Below, piece after piece: positions 17,003 through 24,807 of a stretch of 64,000 bases of DNA (the stretch's first letter is position 1; every line of letters begins with the position of its first letter). A program made the position numbers and the translations under genes. This DNA is from Pseudomonas asiatica. Its GTDB lineage: Bacteria; Pseudomonadota; Gammaproteobacteria; Pseudomonadales; Pseudomonadaceae. The stretch covers positions 2,670,001-2,734,000 of the forward strand of contig NZ_CP157874.1 of NCBI RefSeq assembly GCF_040214835.1. Direction: 5' to 3'. Below the pieces are notes generated by a model. The model saw only the letters and a list, made by a program, of their open reading frames with translations. It ran no database searches and was not told the DNA's origin.

Positions 17003-17734
17003 ATGACAGAACAACAAAAAGTGGTGCTCGTGATTGGCGCGGGGGATGCTACCGGCGGCGAGATCGCCAAGCGCTTTGCCCGCGAGGGCTACATTGCCTG
17101 TGTTACCCGGCGCCAGGCTGACAAGTTGCAGCCGCTGCTGGACGAAATCCGCGCTGCCGGCGGCCAGGCCCACGGGTTTGGCTCCGATGCGCGCAAGGAG
17201 GAGGAGGTGGCGGCGCTGGTCGAAACCATCGAGCGTGATATCGGCCCGATCGAAGCGTTTGTGTTCAATATCGGTGCCAATGTGCCCTGTAGCGTTCTCG
17301 AGGAAACCCCGCGCAAATACTTCAAGATCTGGGAGATGGCCTGTTTTGCCGGTTTCCTCACCGCCCAGGCGGTGGCCCGGCGCATGGTCCAGCGCGAGCG
17401 CGGCACCATTCTGTTCACCGGTGCCACTGCCGGCACCCGTGGCGCGGCGGGCTTTGCGGCATTCGCCGGGGCCAAGCATGCCTTGCGCGCCCTGGCCCAG
17501 AGCATGGCGCGCGAGCTCGGGCCGCGGAACATCCATGTCGCCCACGTGGTGGTTGACGGGGCCATCGACACCGCCTTCATCCGTGACACGTTCCCCGAGC
17601 GCTACGCCCTCAAGGACCAGGATGGCATCCTCGAACCGGCCCACATCGCCGACAGCTACTGGTTCCTGCACGCCCAGCCCCGCGACGCCTGGACCTTCGA
17701 GCTGGACCTGCGCCCCTGGATGGAACGTTGGTAA
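17003..17734 (+). CDS. Atypical short-chain dehydrogenase/reductase lacking catalytic Ser and Tyr
   Basis: A 243-residue Rossmann protein. The nucleotide-binding loop is V-I-G-A-G-D-A-T-G-G-E near residues 10-20 and the N-I-G-A-N segment replaces N-N-A-G. At the active site the usual Y-x-x-x-K reads F-A-G-A-K (Phe154, Lys158), and the residue 13 positions earlier, normally Ser, is Ala141. The start at 17003 is chosen because GGAGG lies before it. It is followed 29 bp later by a DsbA-like isomerase gene. The missing residues suggest a non-classical reaction or a binding role. Confidence 0.82.
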   Translation: MTEQQKVVLVIGAGDATGGEIAKRFAREGYIACVTRRQADKLQPLLDEIRAAGGQAHGFGSDARKEEEVAALVETIERDIGPIEAFVFNIGANVPCSVLEETPRKYFKIWEMACFAGFLTAQAVARRMVQRERGTILFTGATAGTRGAAGFAAFAGAKHALRALAQSMARELGPRNIHVAHVVVDGAIDTAFIRDTFPERYALKDQDGILEPAHIADSYWFLHAQPRDAWTFELDLRPWMERW

Positions 17735-17763
17735 GCCCCTTTCTCCGAGCAAGGACCGTAACC

Positions 17764-18375
17764 ATGCACAAGACTGTCGATTTCTTTTTTGACCTGGGCA
17801 GCCCGGCCAGCTATCTGGCCTGGACCCAACTGCCTGGCCTGTGCGCCCGCCAGGGTGCCACGCTGCGCTACCGGCCGATGCTGCTGGGCGGGGTTTTCCA
17901 GGCCACCGGCAACGCCTCGCCGGTGATGATCCCGGCCAAGGGCCGTTACATGTTCACCGACCTGGCGCGCTTCGCCGCGCGCTATGGGGTACCGTTCGAG
18001 TTGCCGCCGGGGTTCCCGGTCAATACCTTGACCCTGATGCGCGGGGCAGTGGGCACCCAACTGCGTTCGCCGGAGCGGTTCGAGGCGTTGCTGGCGGTGC
18101 TGTTCAATGGGCTGTTTGCGCAGCGCCGCAACCTGGGCGATAACGCTGTCCTCGACGACACGCTGAGCCAGGGCGGCTTCGACCCGCGGGCATTTCGCGC
18201 GCTGGCGGGTGATGACGAGGTGAAGGCCGCGCTCAGGCACGCGACCGAAGAGGCAGTGGAGCGCGGGGCGTTCGGCGCGCCGACCTGTTTTGTCGGTGAC
18301 GAGATGTTCTTCGGGCAGGACCGCCTGGACTTTGTCGAAGAGGCCCTGCGTCAGGGTGTCGACAGCCTTACCTGA
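17764..18375 (+). CDS. 2-hydroxychromene-2-carboxylate isomerase / DsbA-family protein
   Basis: A 203-residue kappa-class GST/DsbA-fold protein. It opens with V-D-F-F-F-D-L-G-S-P-A-S-Y-L-A, where the catalytic serine of the HCCA isomerase group is in G-S-P, and ends with G-A-F-G-A-P-T-C-F-V-G-D-E-M-F-F-G-Q-D-R, the classic terminal motif. The prototype isomerises hydroxychromene carboxylate in naphthalene degradation using glutathione. No other naphthalene genes are nearby, so another glutathione-dependent isomerisation is likely. Confidence 0.87.
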   Translation: MHKTVDFFFDLGSPASYLAWTQLPGLCARQGATLRYRPMLLGGVFQATGNASPVMIPAKGRYMFTDLARFAARYGVPFELPPGFPVNTLTLMRGAVGTQLRSPERFEALLAVLFNGLFAQRRNLGDNAVLDDTLSQGGFDPRAFRALAGDDEVKAALRHATEEAVERGAFGAPTCFVGDEMFFGQDRLDFVEEALRQGVDSLT

Positions 18376-18382
18376 AGGCGCC

Positions 18383-18450
18383 CCTCCCACAGGGTTGGCG
18401 TCTTCCCTGTGGGAGCGGCTTCAGCCGCGAACACCGGCGAAGCCGGTGCC
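18383..18450. repeat. Degenerate REP element
   Basis: CCTCCCACAGGG, then CCCTGTGGGAGCGGCTTCAG, then ACACCGGCGAAGCCGGTGCC. The right part contains a perfect ACACCGGCGAAGCCGGTG-type stem. It lies between the convergent isomerase and XRE-cupin genes. Confidence 0.7.
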
Positions 18451-18470
18451 ATCCCGCACGCATAAAGCAA

Positions 18471-19016
18471 TCAGAAGTTCGCCGGGGTATTGGCGCTGAT
18501 GATCTCGGCCTCGTCCGGGCCGATGTTCTTGAAGCTGTGCGGCAGGGTAGTGGGGATGTAGTACCCGTCGCCCGAGTTGAGCACGCTCACCTGGCCATCG
18601 ACCCACAACTCGACGGTGCCGCGGGTGACCAGGCCACACTCTTCACCCTCGGCATGCACGATCGGTTCGCCCGAATCGGCGCCCGGTGCATACAGTTCAC
18701 GCAGCATGCGCATCTGCCGGCCTTCGACGCTGGCGCCGACCAGCAGCATGCGCAGGCCGTTGCGGCCCAGGTCTGGCTGCTCGCCGCCACGGAACACGTA
18801 GCGCTCTTCGCGCACCGGCTCGTCGAAACTGAAGAACTCCGCCAGGCTCATCGGAATGCCTTCGAGTAGTTTTTTCAGGGAGCTGACCGAAGGGCTGACA
18901 CGATTCTGCTCGATCTGCGAGATCGTCGAATTGGTCAGCCCGCTGCGGCGGGCCAGTTCCCGTTGGGAGAGGTTGTTGCGTTCACGCACCAGTTTGAGTC
19001 GCGTCCCCGTGTCCAT
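18471..19016 (-). CDS. PuuR-like XRE/cupin transcriptional regulator
   Basis: A 181-residue protein with an N-terminal helix-turn-helix (L-S-Q-R-E-L-A-R-R-S-G-L-T-N-S-T-I-S-Q-I-E-Q) and a C-terminal cupin (residues 105-178, G-E-E-C-G-L-V-T-R-G). This is the architecture and length of E. coli PuuR, the putrescine-responsive repressor. No putrescine catabolic gene is adjacent, so a remote regulon is implied. The ATG at 19016 follows AAGGCGGCT. Confidence 0.85.
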   Translation of the reverse strand: MDTGTRLKLVRERNNLSQRELARRSGLTNSTISQIEQNRVSPSVSSLKKLLEGIPMSLAEFFSFDEPVREERYVFRGGEQPDLGRNGLRMLLVGASVEGRQMRMLRELYAPGADSGEPIVHAEGEECGLVTRGTVELWVDGQVSVLNSGDGYYIPTTLPHSFKNIGPDEAEIISANTPANF

Positions 19017-19097
19017 AGCCGCCTTGTAATCAGAGGTGTCAATAATAATGAGCGATGCGCATTAAAACACACTCTGCGCGCTTGCGCGCTGTGCTTG

Positions 19098-20303
19098 TCA
19101 GGCCCGCTGATCGCGGGGCATCGGCCATGACCCGACCAGCAGCAACAGCGCCGCCACCGCCAGGAATGGCAAGCGTGGATCGACGGCATAAACCAAGGTG
19201 CCGGCCAGCGGCCCGATCACTGCGCCCATGCCTTGGGCAGCACCGATGGAGCCGGCCGTGGCGCCTTGCTCGGAGGCGTGCATGGCATTGGCCGCCAGCG
19301 CCGAAAACGCCGGGAAAACAAAACCCATGCCCGCCGCCGCGACAAAGTAGCAAGCCCACAGCCAGGGCGCCGTGGTGGCCAGCGAGCCGCAGGCAAAGCC
19401 CAGGGCCGAAACCGTGGCGCCGACCCGGATCATCTTCAACGGCGGCCATTCCAGCTGGCGCAGCAGCACCTGCGCCAGGATCAGCGCCACACCCACCGTG
19501 GTCAGGGCGATGCCGGCGGTCTGGGCCGCCTCGGCAGGGTTCAGGTGCAGGCGGTCGAGGGCAAAGAAACCGACGATGATCTGCGATACCGTGACACTGA
19601 GCATGGCGCTGAACGCCACCAGCAAAGGCCGGCGCAGGCGCGGATCGTTCAGCCGCACCGGGCTGGGGGCATGGCTGTGCGGCAGCGCCTGCGGCTTGAG
19701 GGTGAACAGCAGGACCAGAAAGGCACTGGCCGGCAGCAGCGACATGATATGGAACGGCAGGCTCAGGCTATGCCGCGCCAGCAGCGCCGCCAGCGCCGGC
19801 CCCACCACCAGGCCGACGGCGTTGGCCGCCCCCAGCGAGGCCATGGCCCGGGCCCGGCGTTGCGGTTCGACATGGTCGGCGATCAGCGCATTGCAGCCCA
19901 CCGGGATGGCAGCATAGAAGGCGCCGATACAGCCGCGCGCAACCATCAGGCCGATGAAGGCCAGGGTCGCCCCGGGCAGCCAGCGCAGCGCACCTTCGAC
20001 GAACAGGCACAGCAGCCAGTAGGCCAGGGTGAAACCGGCGCTGCCCAGCAGCAGGATGCGCCGACGGCCCAGGCGGTCTGCGGCGCGCCCCCAGGGCCGG
20101 GCCAGCAGCACCCAGACCACGCCCGCCACGGTCACGGCGGCACCGGCTTGCCAGGTGGCCATGCCGAGCTGGCGGGCGATCGGGCCGATCAGGGCGACGA
20201 AGGCCATCATCGACATGGTACAGGCCATGTTGGCCAGCAGCAGGGGGCGCAAGTCCAGGGTACTGGCGGGTGCGAGTGTGGCAGGATCCTTTGCGACATT
20301 CAT
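19098..20303 (-). CDS. MFS transporter (drug/metabolite exporter type)
   Basis: A 401-residue, 12-helix transporter. The loop 2-3 signature W-G-R-A-A-D-R-L-G-R-R-R near residues 71-82 is intact. The overall type resembles DHA1-family exporters, including those near siderophore genes, but the substrate is unknown. I chose the ATG at 20303 because the upstream in-frame extension is hydrophilic and Cys-rich and lacks codon bias. It lies 85 bp downstream of the cytochrome b561 gene on the same strand. Confidence 0.83.
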   Translation of the reverse strand: MNVAKDPATLAPASTLDLRPLLLANMACTMSMMAFVALIGPIARQLGMATWQAGAAVTVAGVVWVLLARPWGRAADRLGRRRILLLGSAGFTLAYWLLCLFVEGALRWLPGATLAFIGLMVARGCIGAFYAAIPVGCNALIADHVEPQRRARAMASLGAANAVGLVVGPALAALLARHSLSLPFHIMSLLPASAFLVLLFTLKPQALPHSHAPSPVRLNDPRLRRPLLVAFSAMLSVTVSQIIVGFFALDRLHLNPAEAAQTAGIALTTVGVALILAQVLLRQLEWPPLKMIRVGATVSALGFACGSLATTAPWLWACYFVAAAGMGFVFPAFSALAANAMHASEQGATAGSIGAAQGMGAVIGPLAGTLVYAVDPRLPFLAVAALLLLVGSWPMPRDQRA

Positions 20304-20388
20304 AGGGCAGTCCAGGGCGGTACGGCAAATAGAAAGCCGATCTTGTTGGGAATTATTATCGATTGTCGACCCCCTGGGCTGCCGAGCG

Positions 20389-20922
20389 TCATTCGCTGCG
20401 GCGCAGTGGGCCAGGCCACATGCTACGCAACACGCCATCGCGGCGCACCCACGCGTGCATCAAGGCCGCCCCCACGTGCACCAGCACCGTGGCGAACAGC
20501 AGGTAGCCGGCCCAGCCATGGGCCTGGCGCAGCACGGCGTACAACTGCAGGTCATGCGGGGCGATCGCCGGCAAGCCCAGCGGGCGGGGGTAGCCACCGG
20601 CCGACAGCATGGCCCAGCCCAGCAGCGGCATGGCCAGCATCAGGCCATAGAGCAGCAGGTGCGAGGCCCCGGCTGCCCAGCGTTGCAGTGTGGGCAGGTC
20701 GTGCGGCAGGGCTGGGTGGGGCAGGGTCAGGCGAACGGCGATGCGCAGCAGCACCAGCACCAGCAGGGCCAGGCCGGTTGCCTTGTGCAACCCGATCAGC
20801 ACGGGGTGGCGCGGCGACAGGTCGGCGACCATGCTCACACCGATGAACAACATGGCCAGGATCAGCACGGCCATCAGCCAGTGCAACAGGCGGGCGAGGG
20901 GGTGGAAGGCGTCGGTTTTCAT
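20389..20922 (-). CDS. Cytochrome b561 family protein
   Basis: A 177-residue membrane protein with four hydrophobic segments and paired histidines (R-L-L-H-W-L-M-A near residue 12, L-I-G-L-H-K-A-T-G near 45, and later H-in-helix positions) typical of bacterial di-heme b561. It moves electrons across or within the inner membrane, often from quinol. Its start overlaps the catalase-related gene stop by 4 bp (ATGA), so it is translationally coupled and probably the electron donor partner of that peroxidase. Confidence 0.88.
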   Translation of the reverse strand: MKTDAFHPLARLLHWLMAVLILAMLFIGVSMVADLSPRHPVLIGLHKATGLALLVLVLLRIAVRLTLPHPALPHDLPTLQRWAAGASHLLLYGLMLAMPLLGWAMLSAGGYPRPLGLPAIAPHDLQLYAVLRQAHGWAGYLLFATVLVHVGAALMHAWVRRDGVLRSMWPGPLRRSE

Positions 20923-21971
20923 GGGTGGGCTCCGGTGCCGAGCGATTCGCGGCTGCGGCGATTGAAGGATTCCGAGTAGGCGGCCGAACGGGCAGCGAGG
21001 ATCGGGTCGGCAGAGGCCTGGATGCCCCGGGGCAAGATCAGCGGGTCGAAGTTGAGGTCACGGCAGGCACCTTGCTCGGGGTCGTCGACCTGCTCCAGTA
21101 CCAGCGTGCCGGCGTCCACGCTGCGCCGTTCGGCAGGCCAGGGGCTGGCAGGGTCGTCCACCGCATCGCCAGGCTCCGCCAGCACCAGGCGCAGGGTCCA
21201 GCGCAGCGGGCCTTGGGCCAGCCTTTGCTGCAGGTCGTGCTGCAGGAACTGTTTGTCATCGACCTGGGCAGGCAGGGCGGCAAACGCTGTTTGCGGCTCC
21301 AGTTGCCAACGCACGGGGTGGGCTGCGCCGCTTGCGTCGATCAGGCGGAAGGCGTTGATGCTGTGGTACTGCGTGCTGGCGAAGCTGTTGCTGGGCTTGT
21401 AGCCTGCCGCCCATTGGCGAAACGCCGCGCTTTCCGGGTGGGCGGCGAAGAACGCCTGCAGTCTGCCCGGGTCCGGCTTGCCGGTGGCCGGGTCTGGCGC
21501 CCCCGCCAGCACCTGTTCATAGAAGGCTTGTGGCGTGCTTACCGCCAGCACCGGCGGGTTGTTCATGCCGGTACGCCAGACCTGTCCGTCGTCGGTGCTC
21601 AGCTCGATGGCCAGGCTGCGCACCGGTATGCCGGTATCCGGCGCGAACGGGTTGGCGCCGCCGATGGCGAAGCGGCCGATCACTGGCACCCGCGGCTGGC
21701 TGAACGCCCGTGCCGTGGACAGGCTGGCGGCCTGCCCGCTGGGCTGGAAGTAGCCGCTGACGCACAGGCCCTTGGCGTGGTTCTTGCGGTAACCCGGGTA
21801 ATGCCCGGCCTGGGCTTCGAAGGTGTCGATGATGCGCTGCGGGGTCAGGCGGGTTTCGCCAAGCCAGCCGGCAGCATAGGCAAAGGCGGCGCCCGCGCCC
21901 AGCATCACGGCGCCGATGGCGGCCAGGCGCGGGGCCTTGGCCGGGCCGTGCAGAGGTGAGTTCATGGTCAT
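20919..21971 (-). CDS. Catalase-related (SrpA-like) heme peroxidase, exported or membrane-anchored
   Basis: A 350-residue protein with an N-terminal hydrophobic segment (A-A-I-G-A-V-M-L-G-A-G-A-A-F-A-Y-A-A-G). Catalase-family features are the distal histidine in N-H-A-K-G near residue 64, G-R-F-A-I-G-G-A-N-P near residue 98, and the heme-tyrosine region R-S-A-A-Y-S-E-S-F-N-R-R near the C-terminus. It is much shorter than true catalases and lacks the large C-terminal part. Two in-frame ATGs (21971 and 21965) are equally good. It is divergent from an ECF sigma gene that shares its promoter pattern. Confidence 0.88.
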   Translation of the reverse strand: MTMNSPLHGPAKAPRLAAIGAVMLGAGAAFAYAAGWLGETRLTPQRIIDTFEAQAGHYPGYRKNHAKGLCVSGYFQPSGQAASLSTARAFSQPRVPVIGRFAIGGANPFAPDTGIPVRSLAIELSTDDGQVWRTGMNNPPVLAVSTPQAFYEQVLAGAPDPATGKPDPGRLQAFFAAHPESAAFRQWAAGYKPSNSFASTQYHSINAFRLIDASGAAHPVRWQLEPQTAFAALPAQVDDKQFLQHDLQQRLAQGPLRWTLRLVLAEPGDAVDDPASPWPAERRSVDAGTLVLEQVDDPEQGACRDLNFDPLILPRGIQASADPILAARSAAYSESFNRRSRESLGTGAHP

Positions 21972-21998
21972 TGTCCGGTTCGGTGAAGGTGCCGGTAC

Positions 21999-22023
21999 GA
22001 CGGCGCAGGGAAAAACTTATTCC
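21999..22023 (-). promoter_or_regulatory. Predicted ECF promoter for the catalase-related/b561 operon
   Basis: Reading the minus strand, GGAATA (22023-22018) is followed after exactly 15 nt by CGTC (22002-21999). The downstream catalase-related gene starts about 28 nt later. The -35/-10 pair has the same sequences and spacing as the promoter in front of the divergent sigma factor gene. Confidence 0.6.
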
Positions 22024-22030
22024 ATCGCCG

Positions 22031-22055
22031 GGAATAGAATTTCCTCACAGGCGTC
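22031..22055 (+). promoter_or_regulatory. Predicted autoregulatory ECF promoter for the sigma gene
   Basis: GGAATA (22031-22036), a 15 nt spacer, then CGTC (22052-22055). The sigma gene starts at 22096, leaving a leader of about 33 nt. CGTC is a common ECF -10 core. The two divergent -35 elements lie 7 bp apart. Confidence 0.6.
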
Positions 22056-22095
22056 TGCCTCTTACACTGACAGCCCCAGAGGCCGGGACTTTGCC

Positions 22096-22617
22096 ATGCA
22101 TGATCTGGACGACCATCAGTGGCGCGAGCTGCTGGCCCGCCTGCGCCGCTTTGCCGTGTGGCTGACCCGCGAGCCGGGCAGCGCCGACGACCTGGTGCAG
22201 GCCACGGTCGAGCGGGCCTTGAGCCGGCGCGACCAGCAACGCGACGCCGATGCCCTGCGGGCCTGGCTGTTCACCATCCTTTATCGGCTGTTCCTCGACG
22301 GTAAGCGCCGCGAGCGCCTGCATGCGCGCTGGCTTTCCTGGTTCGGCCGCGCTGAGCGCGACGACGAGCCGGTTGGCGGCAACCTCGAGGCCATTGTCCT
22401 GGCCCAGGCCGACCTGCAGGCTTTCGCTCGGCTCACGGCAGAACAGCGTGCGCTGTTGCTGCTGGTCAGCATCGAGGGTTTGAGCTACAAGGAGGCCGCC
22501 CAGGCCCTGGGTATCCCTATCGGCACTGTTATGTCGCGCCTGTCGCGCGCCCGCAATGCCTTGCGCGAACTGACCGAGGGCAGCCCCCAGCCCCCGGCCT
22601 TGCGGAGACTGAAATGA
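22096..22617 (+). CDS. ECF RNA polymerase sigma factor
   Basis: A 173-residue group IV sigma factor. Region 2 is residues 10-75 (D-D-L-V-Q-A-T-V-E-R-A-L then L-R-A-W-L-F-T-I-L-Y-R-L-F-L-D) and region 4 is residues 110-165 (L-T-A-E-Q-R-A-L-L-L-L-V...Y-K-E-A-A-Q-A-L-G-I-P-I-G-T-V-M-S-R-L-S-R). Its stop overlaps the anti-sigma start by 4 bp. It resembles sigma/anti-sigma pairs such as PrtI/PrtR of pseudomonads, but I cannot confirm orthology. It is expected to direct its own promoter and the divergent peroxidase operon. Confidence 0.92.
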   Translation: MHDLDDHQWRELLARLRRFAVWLTREPGSADDLVQATVERALSRRDQQRDADALRAWLFTILYRLFLDGKRRERLHARWLSWFGRAERDDEPVGGNLEAIVLAQADLQAFARLTAEQRALLLLVSIEGLSYKEAAQALGIPIGTVMSRLSRARNALRELTEGSPQPPALRRLK

Positions 22618-23366
22618 CGCGCCTGATCCCCAGCGAAGACGAACTGCACGCTTACGTCGACGAGCGCCTGGAGCCTGAGCGCCGGGCCGAAGTGCAGGCC
22701 TGGCTGGCGGCCAACCCGCAGGCCGCGGCCAAGGTCGAGGGTTGGCGTGCCGACGCCCGCCGCCTGCGTACGGCACTGGCCGGGTTTGGCGAAGTGCCCG
22801 GGGCGGCGCAGCTGGACCTGGGGCAGTTGCGCCGGCAATTGCGCCAACGCCGCCAGCGCCGCTGGGCCACGGCGGCGGTGTTGCTGCTGGCATTGGGCGT
22901 GGGTGGCCTGGGCGGTTGGCAGGTGCGCGACGCGACCTTGGCGCGTGCCGACCTGCCGATGGCCGATGCCGTCCAGGCACACCGTTTGTTTGCCGGTAGC
23001 CAGGCGCTGGATATCCAGGCCAGCGACCCGGGCCAGTTGCGTGACTGGCTGGGGCGCCACTTCAGCCGCGTGGGCCAGTTGCCGGACCTGGCGGGCTACG
23101 GCTTCAAGCCGGTGGGCGCGCGCCTGCTGAGCAATGAGCAGGGGCCGGCGGCGTTGCTGGTGTTCGAGGATGGCAAGGGCCAGCGCATCAGCCTGTTCCT
23201 GCGCTCACCAGGTGATCAGTATCGGCGCATGCCGGACGGGCAGCGGGTGGATGGCCAGCTGGAGGCGCGTTATTGGTCGCATGGGGCCTACAACTTTGCT
23301 CTGGTCAGCGCGGCGGACGATGTGCGCGGGGCGGGGGTGGGGGAGGCGTTGCGGTTGGGTCTGTGA
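22614..23366 (+). CDS. Transmembrane anti-sigma factor
   Basis: A 250-residue protein. The N-terminal cytosolic part (residues 1-80, E-D-E-L-H-A-Y-V-D-E-R-L then A-N-P-Q-A-A-A-K-V) is a typical anti-sigma domain. It lacks the HxxxCxxC zinc motif. One transmembrane segment covers about residues 83-101 (A-T-A-A-V-L-L-L-A-L-G-V-G-G-L-G-G-W), and residues 102-250 should be periplasmic. Coupling to the sigma gene by ATGA overlap supports the partnership. The periplasmic signal is probably oxidative or envelope-related given the target genes. Confidence 0.9.
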   Translation: MTRLIPSEDELHAYVDERLEPERRAEVQAWLAANPQAAAKVEGWRADARRLRTALAGFGEVPGAAQLDLGQLRRQLRQRRQRRWATAAVLLLALGVGGLGGWQVRDATLARADLPMADAVQAHRLFAGSQALDIQASDPGQLRDWLGRHFSRVGQLPDLAGYGFKPVGARLLSNEQGPAALLVFEDGKGQRISLFLRSPGDQYRRMPDGQRVDGQLEARYWSHGAYNFALVSAADDVRGAGVGEALRLGL

Positions 23367-23486
23367 ATAAATTGCAGACTCTATGCAGCTTCGTCGAGGA
23401 ACACGCTGGGGCCGCATTGCGGCCCATCGCACGACAGTAAGTGCCTACTGCTAACCCGTAGTGCTCAAGAGTGCTGCCCCAGACCA

Positions 23487-24524
23487 TCAGAAGTCTCGGA
23501 GATTTCGATTCAATTCACCCAAGCCCCATTCAGTCAACGTGTTTTCCATCCCGGGTGGCGCACCATCCCCGTTCACAGCGGGACTGCCCTGTGCTGTTGT
23601 AGTCGGAATGGTATTAGAGTTGATGTGAAGTCGGGCCATATCATTGGCCAAGTTGCGCTTAACCCACGCTAATGTATCGGCCACTTTGTGCTGACGCCGA
23701 GTCACAGATAATCGTGGTACCGGTGAACGGCTTCTCGAACTGGAATGTCCCCGAGATTCGGAACGGCTACTAGGCCCGGAACTGTCGCTGTACCAAGAAC
23801 TGCGACTGAACGAGGAACTGCCACTTGATTCGGATAGTGTATCTGGCGCTCTGTAGTTATTTTCAGACATTGACCCATCGATTTTCCGTCTTTGTTGACG
23901 GTTAAAACCTTCTTGAACCTCATCTTTGACTTTTAGGGGCGAACGACTTCTGGATGGAGAAGTTGCATTAGGCTCAACTCTCGCGCTGGTGGGATGGTGA
24001 CGGCCTCTTGCGGCCGGGCGCCCGCGGCGAAGAACCGGTTTTGGCATATGCCCGGACGCGTCAGCCATGTTCACAGGGTCACCGGCGCAGTAATTGTAGG
24101 CGTTCAGCCCTCCATCGCCGAAGGGGCTCCAACTGTCACTCGAAAAAAAGCGCATCAGGATGGAGGAATAGACCCTATATCCGTTGCCAAGAAAGTAAAA
24201 GACTGGGCCAAGGTTTCGATAATGCCCATTGAATCCCAGTAGTAATCGTTGTTCTTCAGGGAATGGCGCATATCCATAAGGTGTATAAGTCACATCGGCG
24301 CGCAAACTGCCGAGCAGGCCGAGCACGGAGTTTTGTTGGTCGCCAAGTATCAGTGCCGTTTTGTCACCTCCCTCATCGCGAAGCCTCTGCGCCAAGGGGG
24401 CGCCGTTGTTACGGAACACACTGTGTATCGTGTCGGCACCTGACTCAAGGTAAAGATACCCGTTCTGGTAGAAAAGCTTTAGAGCTCGATTTGGTATGGA
24501 CATGGCGTCTTCATTGTTAGCCAT
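23487..24524 (-). CDS. Orphan RHS-repeat-associated core protein with Ser/Arg-rich C-terminal tail
   Basis: A 345-residue protein starting at ATG 24524 (an alternative ATG lies at 24503; both have weak ribosome-binding sites). Residues 60-160 carry the RHS-associated core: Y-T-P-Y-G-Y, G-F-N-G-H-Y, L-G-N-G-Y-R-V-Y, M-R-F-F-S-S-D-S-W-S-P-F-G and N-A-Y-N-Y-C-x-G-D-P-V-N. After it the sequence becomes variable and Ser/Arg-rich. The N-terminal RHS shell repeats are missing and no immunity gene follows. Base composition is visibly more AT-rich than its neighbours, which fits horizontal acquisition. Confidence 0.75.
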   Translation of the reverse strand: MANNEDAMSIPNRALKLFYQNGYLYLESGADTIHSVFRNNGAPLAQRLRDEGGDKTALILGDQQNSVLGLLGSLRADVTYTPYGYAPFPEEQRLLLGFNGHYRNLGPVFYFLGNGYRVYSSILMRFFSSDSWSPFGDGGLNAYNYCAGDPVNMADASGHMPKPVLRRGRPAARGRHHPTSARVEPNATSPSRSRSPLKVKDEVQEGFNRQQRRKIDGSMSENNYRAPDTLSESSGSSSFSRSSWYSDSSGPSSRSESRGHSSSRSRSPVPRLSVTRRQHKVADTLAWVKRNLANDMARLHINSNTIPTTTAQGSPAVNGDGAPPGMENTLTEWGLGELNRNLRDF

Positions 24525-24582
24525 AGATGCGAGCAGATTGGCTGAAAGGCGCTGAGGTGAAAACTGGCAGATTTGATAGGTG

Positions 24583-24647
24583 CCCCCGCTCCCACAGGTA
24601 CAGCACAGAGAGCTGTGCGATCTTTGTGGGAGATTGCCCAGCCTTTT
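24583..24647. repeat. Decayed REP remnant
   Basis: CCCGCTCCCACAGGTACAGC and a second half-copy TTTGTGGGAGATTGCCCAG. Only part of the palindrome survives. It flanks the orphan RHS gene on its 5' side. Confidence 0.5.
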
Positions 24648-24700
24648 TTGGGCTGCACTGTCGCGCAGAGCACAAAAAAATTCGCGCCTTTGACGCGTCC

Positions 24701-24733
24701 TCCGTAGGAGCAGCACAAGGCTGCTCCTACGGA
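24701..24733. repeat. Perfect 14+14 bp inverted repeat
   Basis: TCCGTAGGAGCAGC and its exact complement GCTGCTCCTACGGA around a 5 bp loop, ACAAG. It lies 75 bp after the xthA stop (minus strand). There is no T-run, so it is better read as a mobile palindrome (REP/MITE-like) or a Rho-independent-like brake than as a canonical terminator. Confidence 0.6.
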
Positions 24734-24807
24734 ACCTCACTGAACCAATGAGTCACGTATTGTTCTATGAGGCTTGCGGCGATGGGCTGAGCAGCAGCCC
24801 CCGGCGA

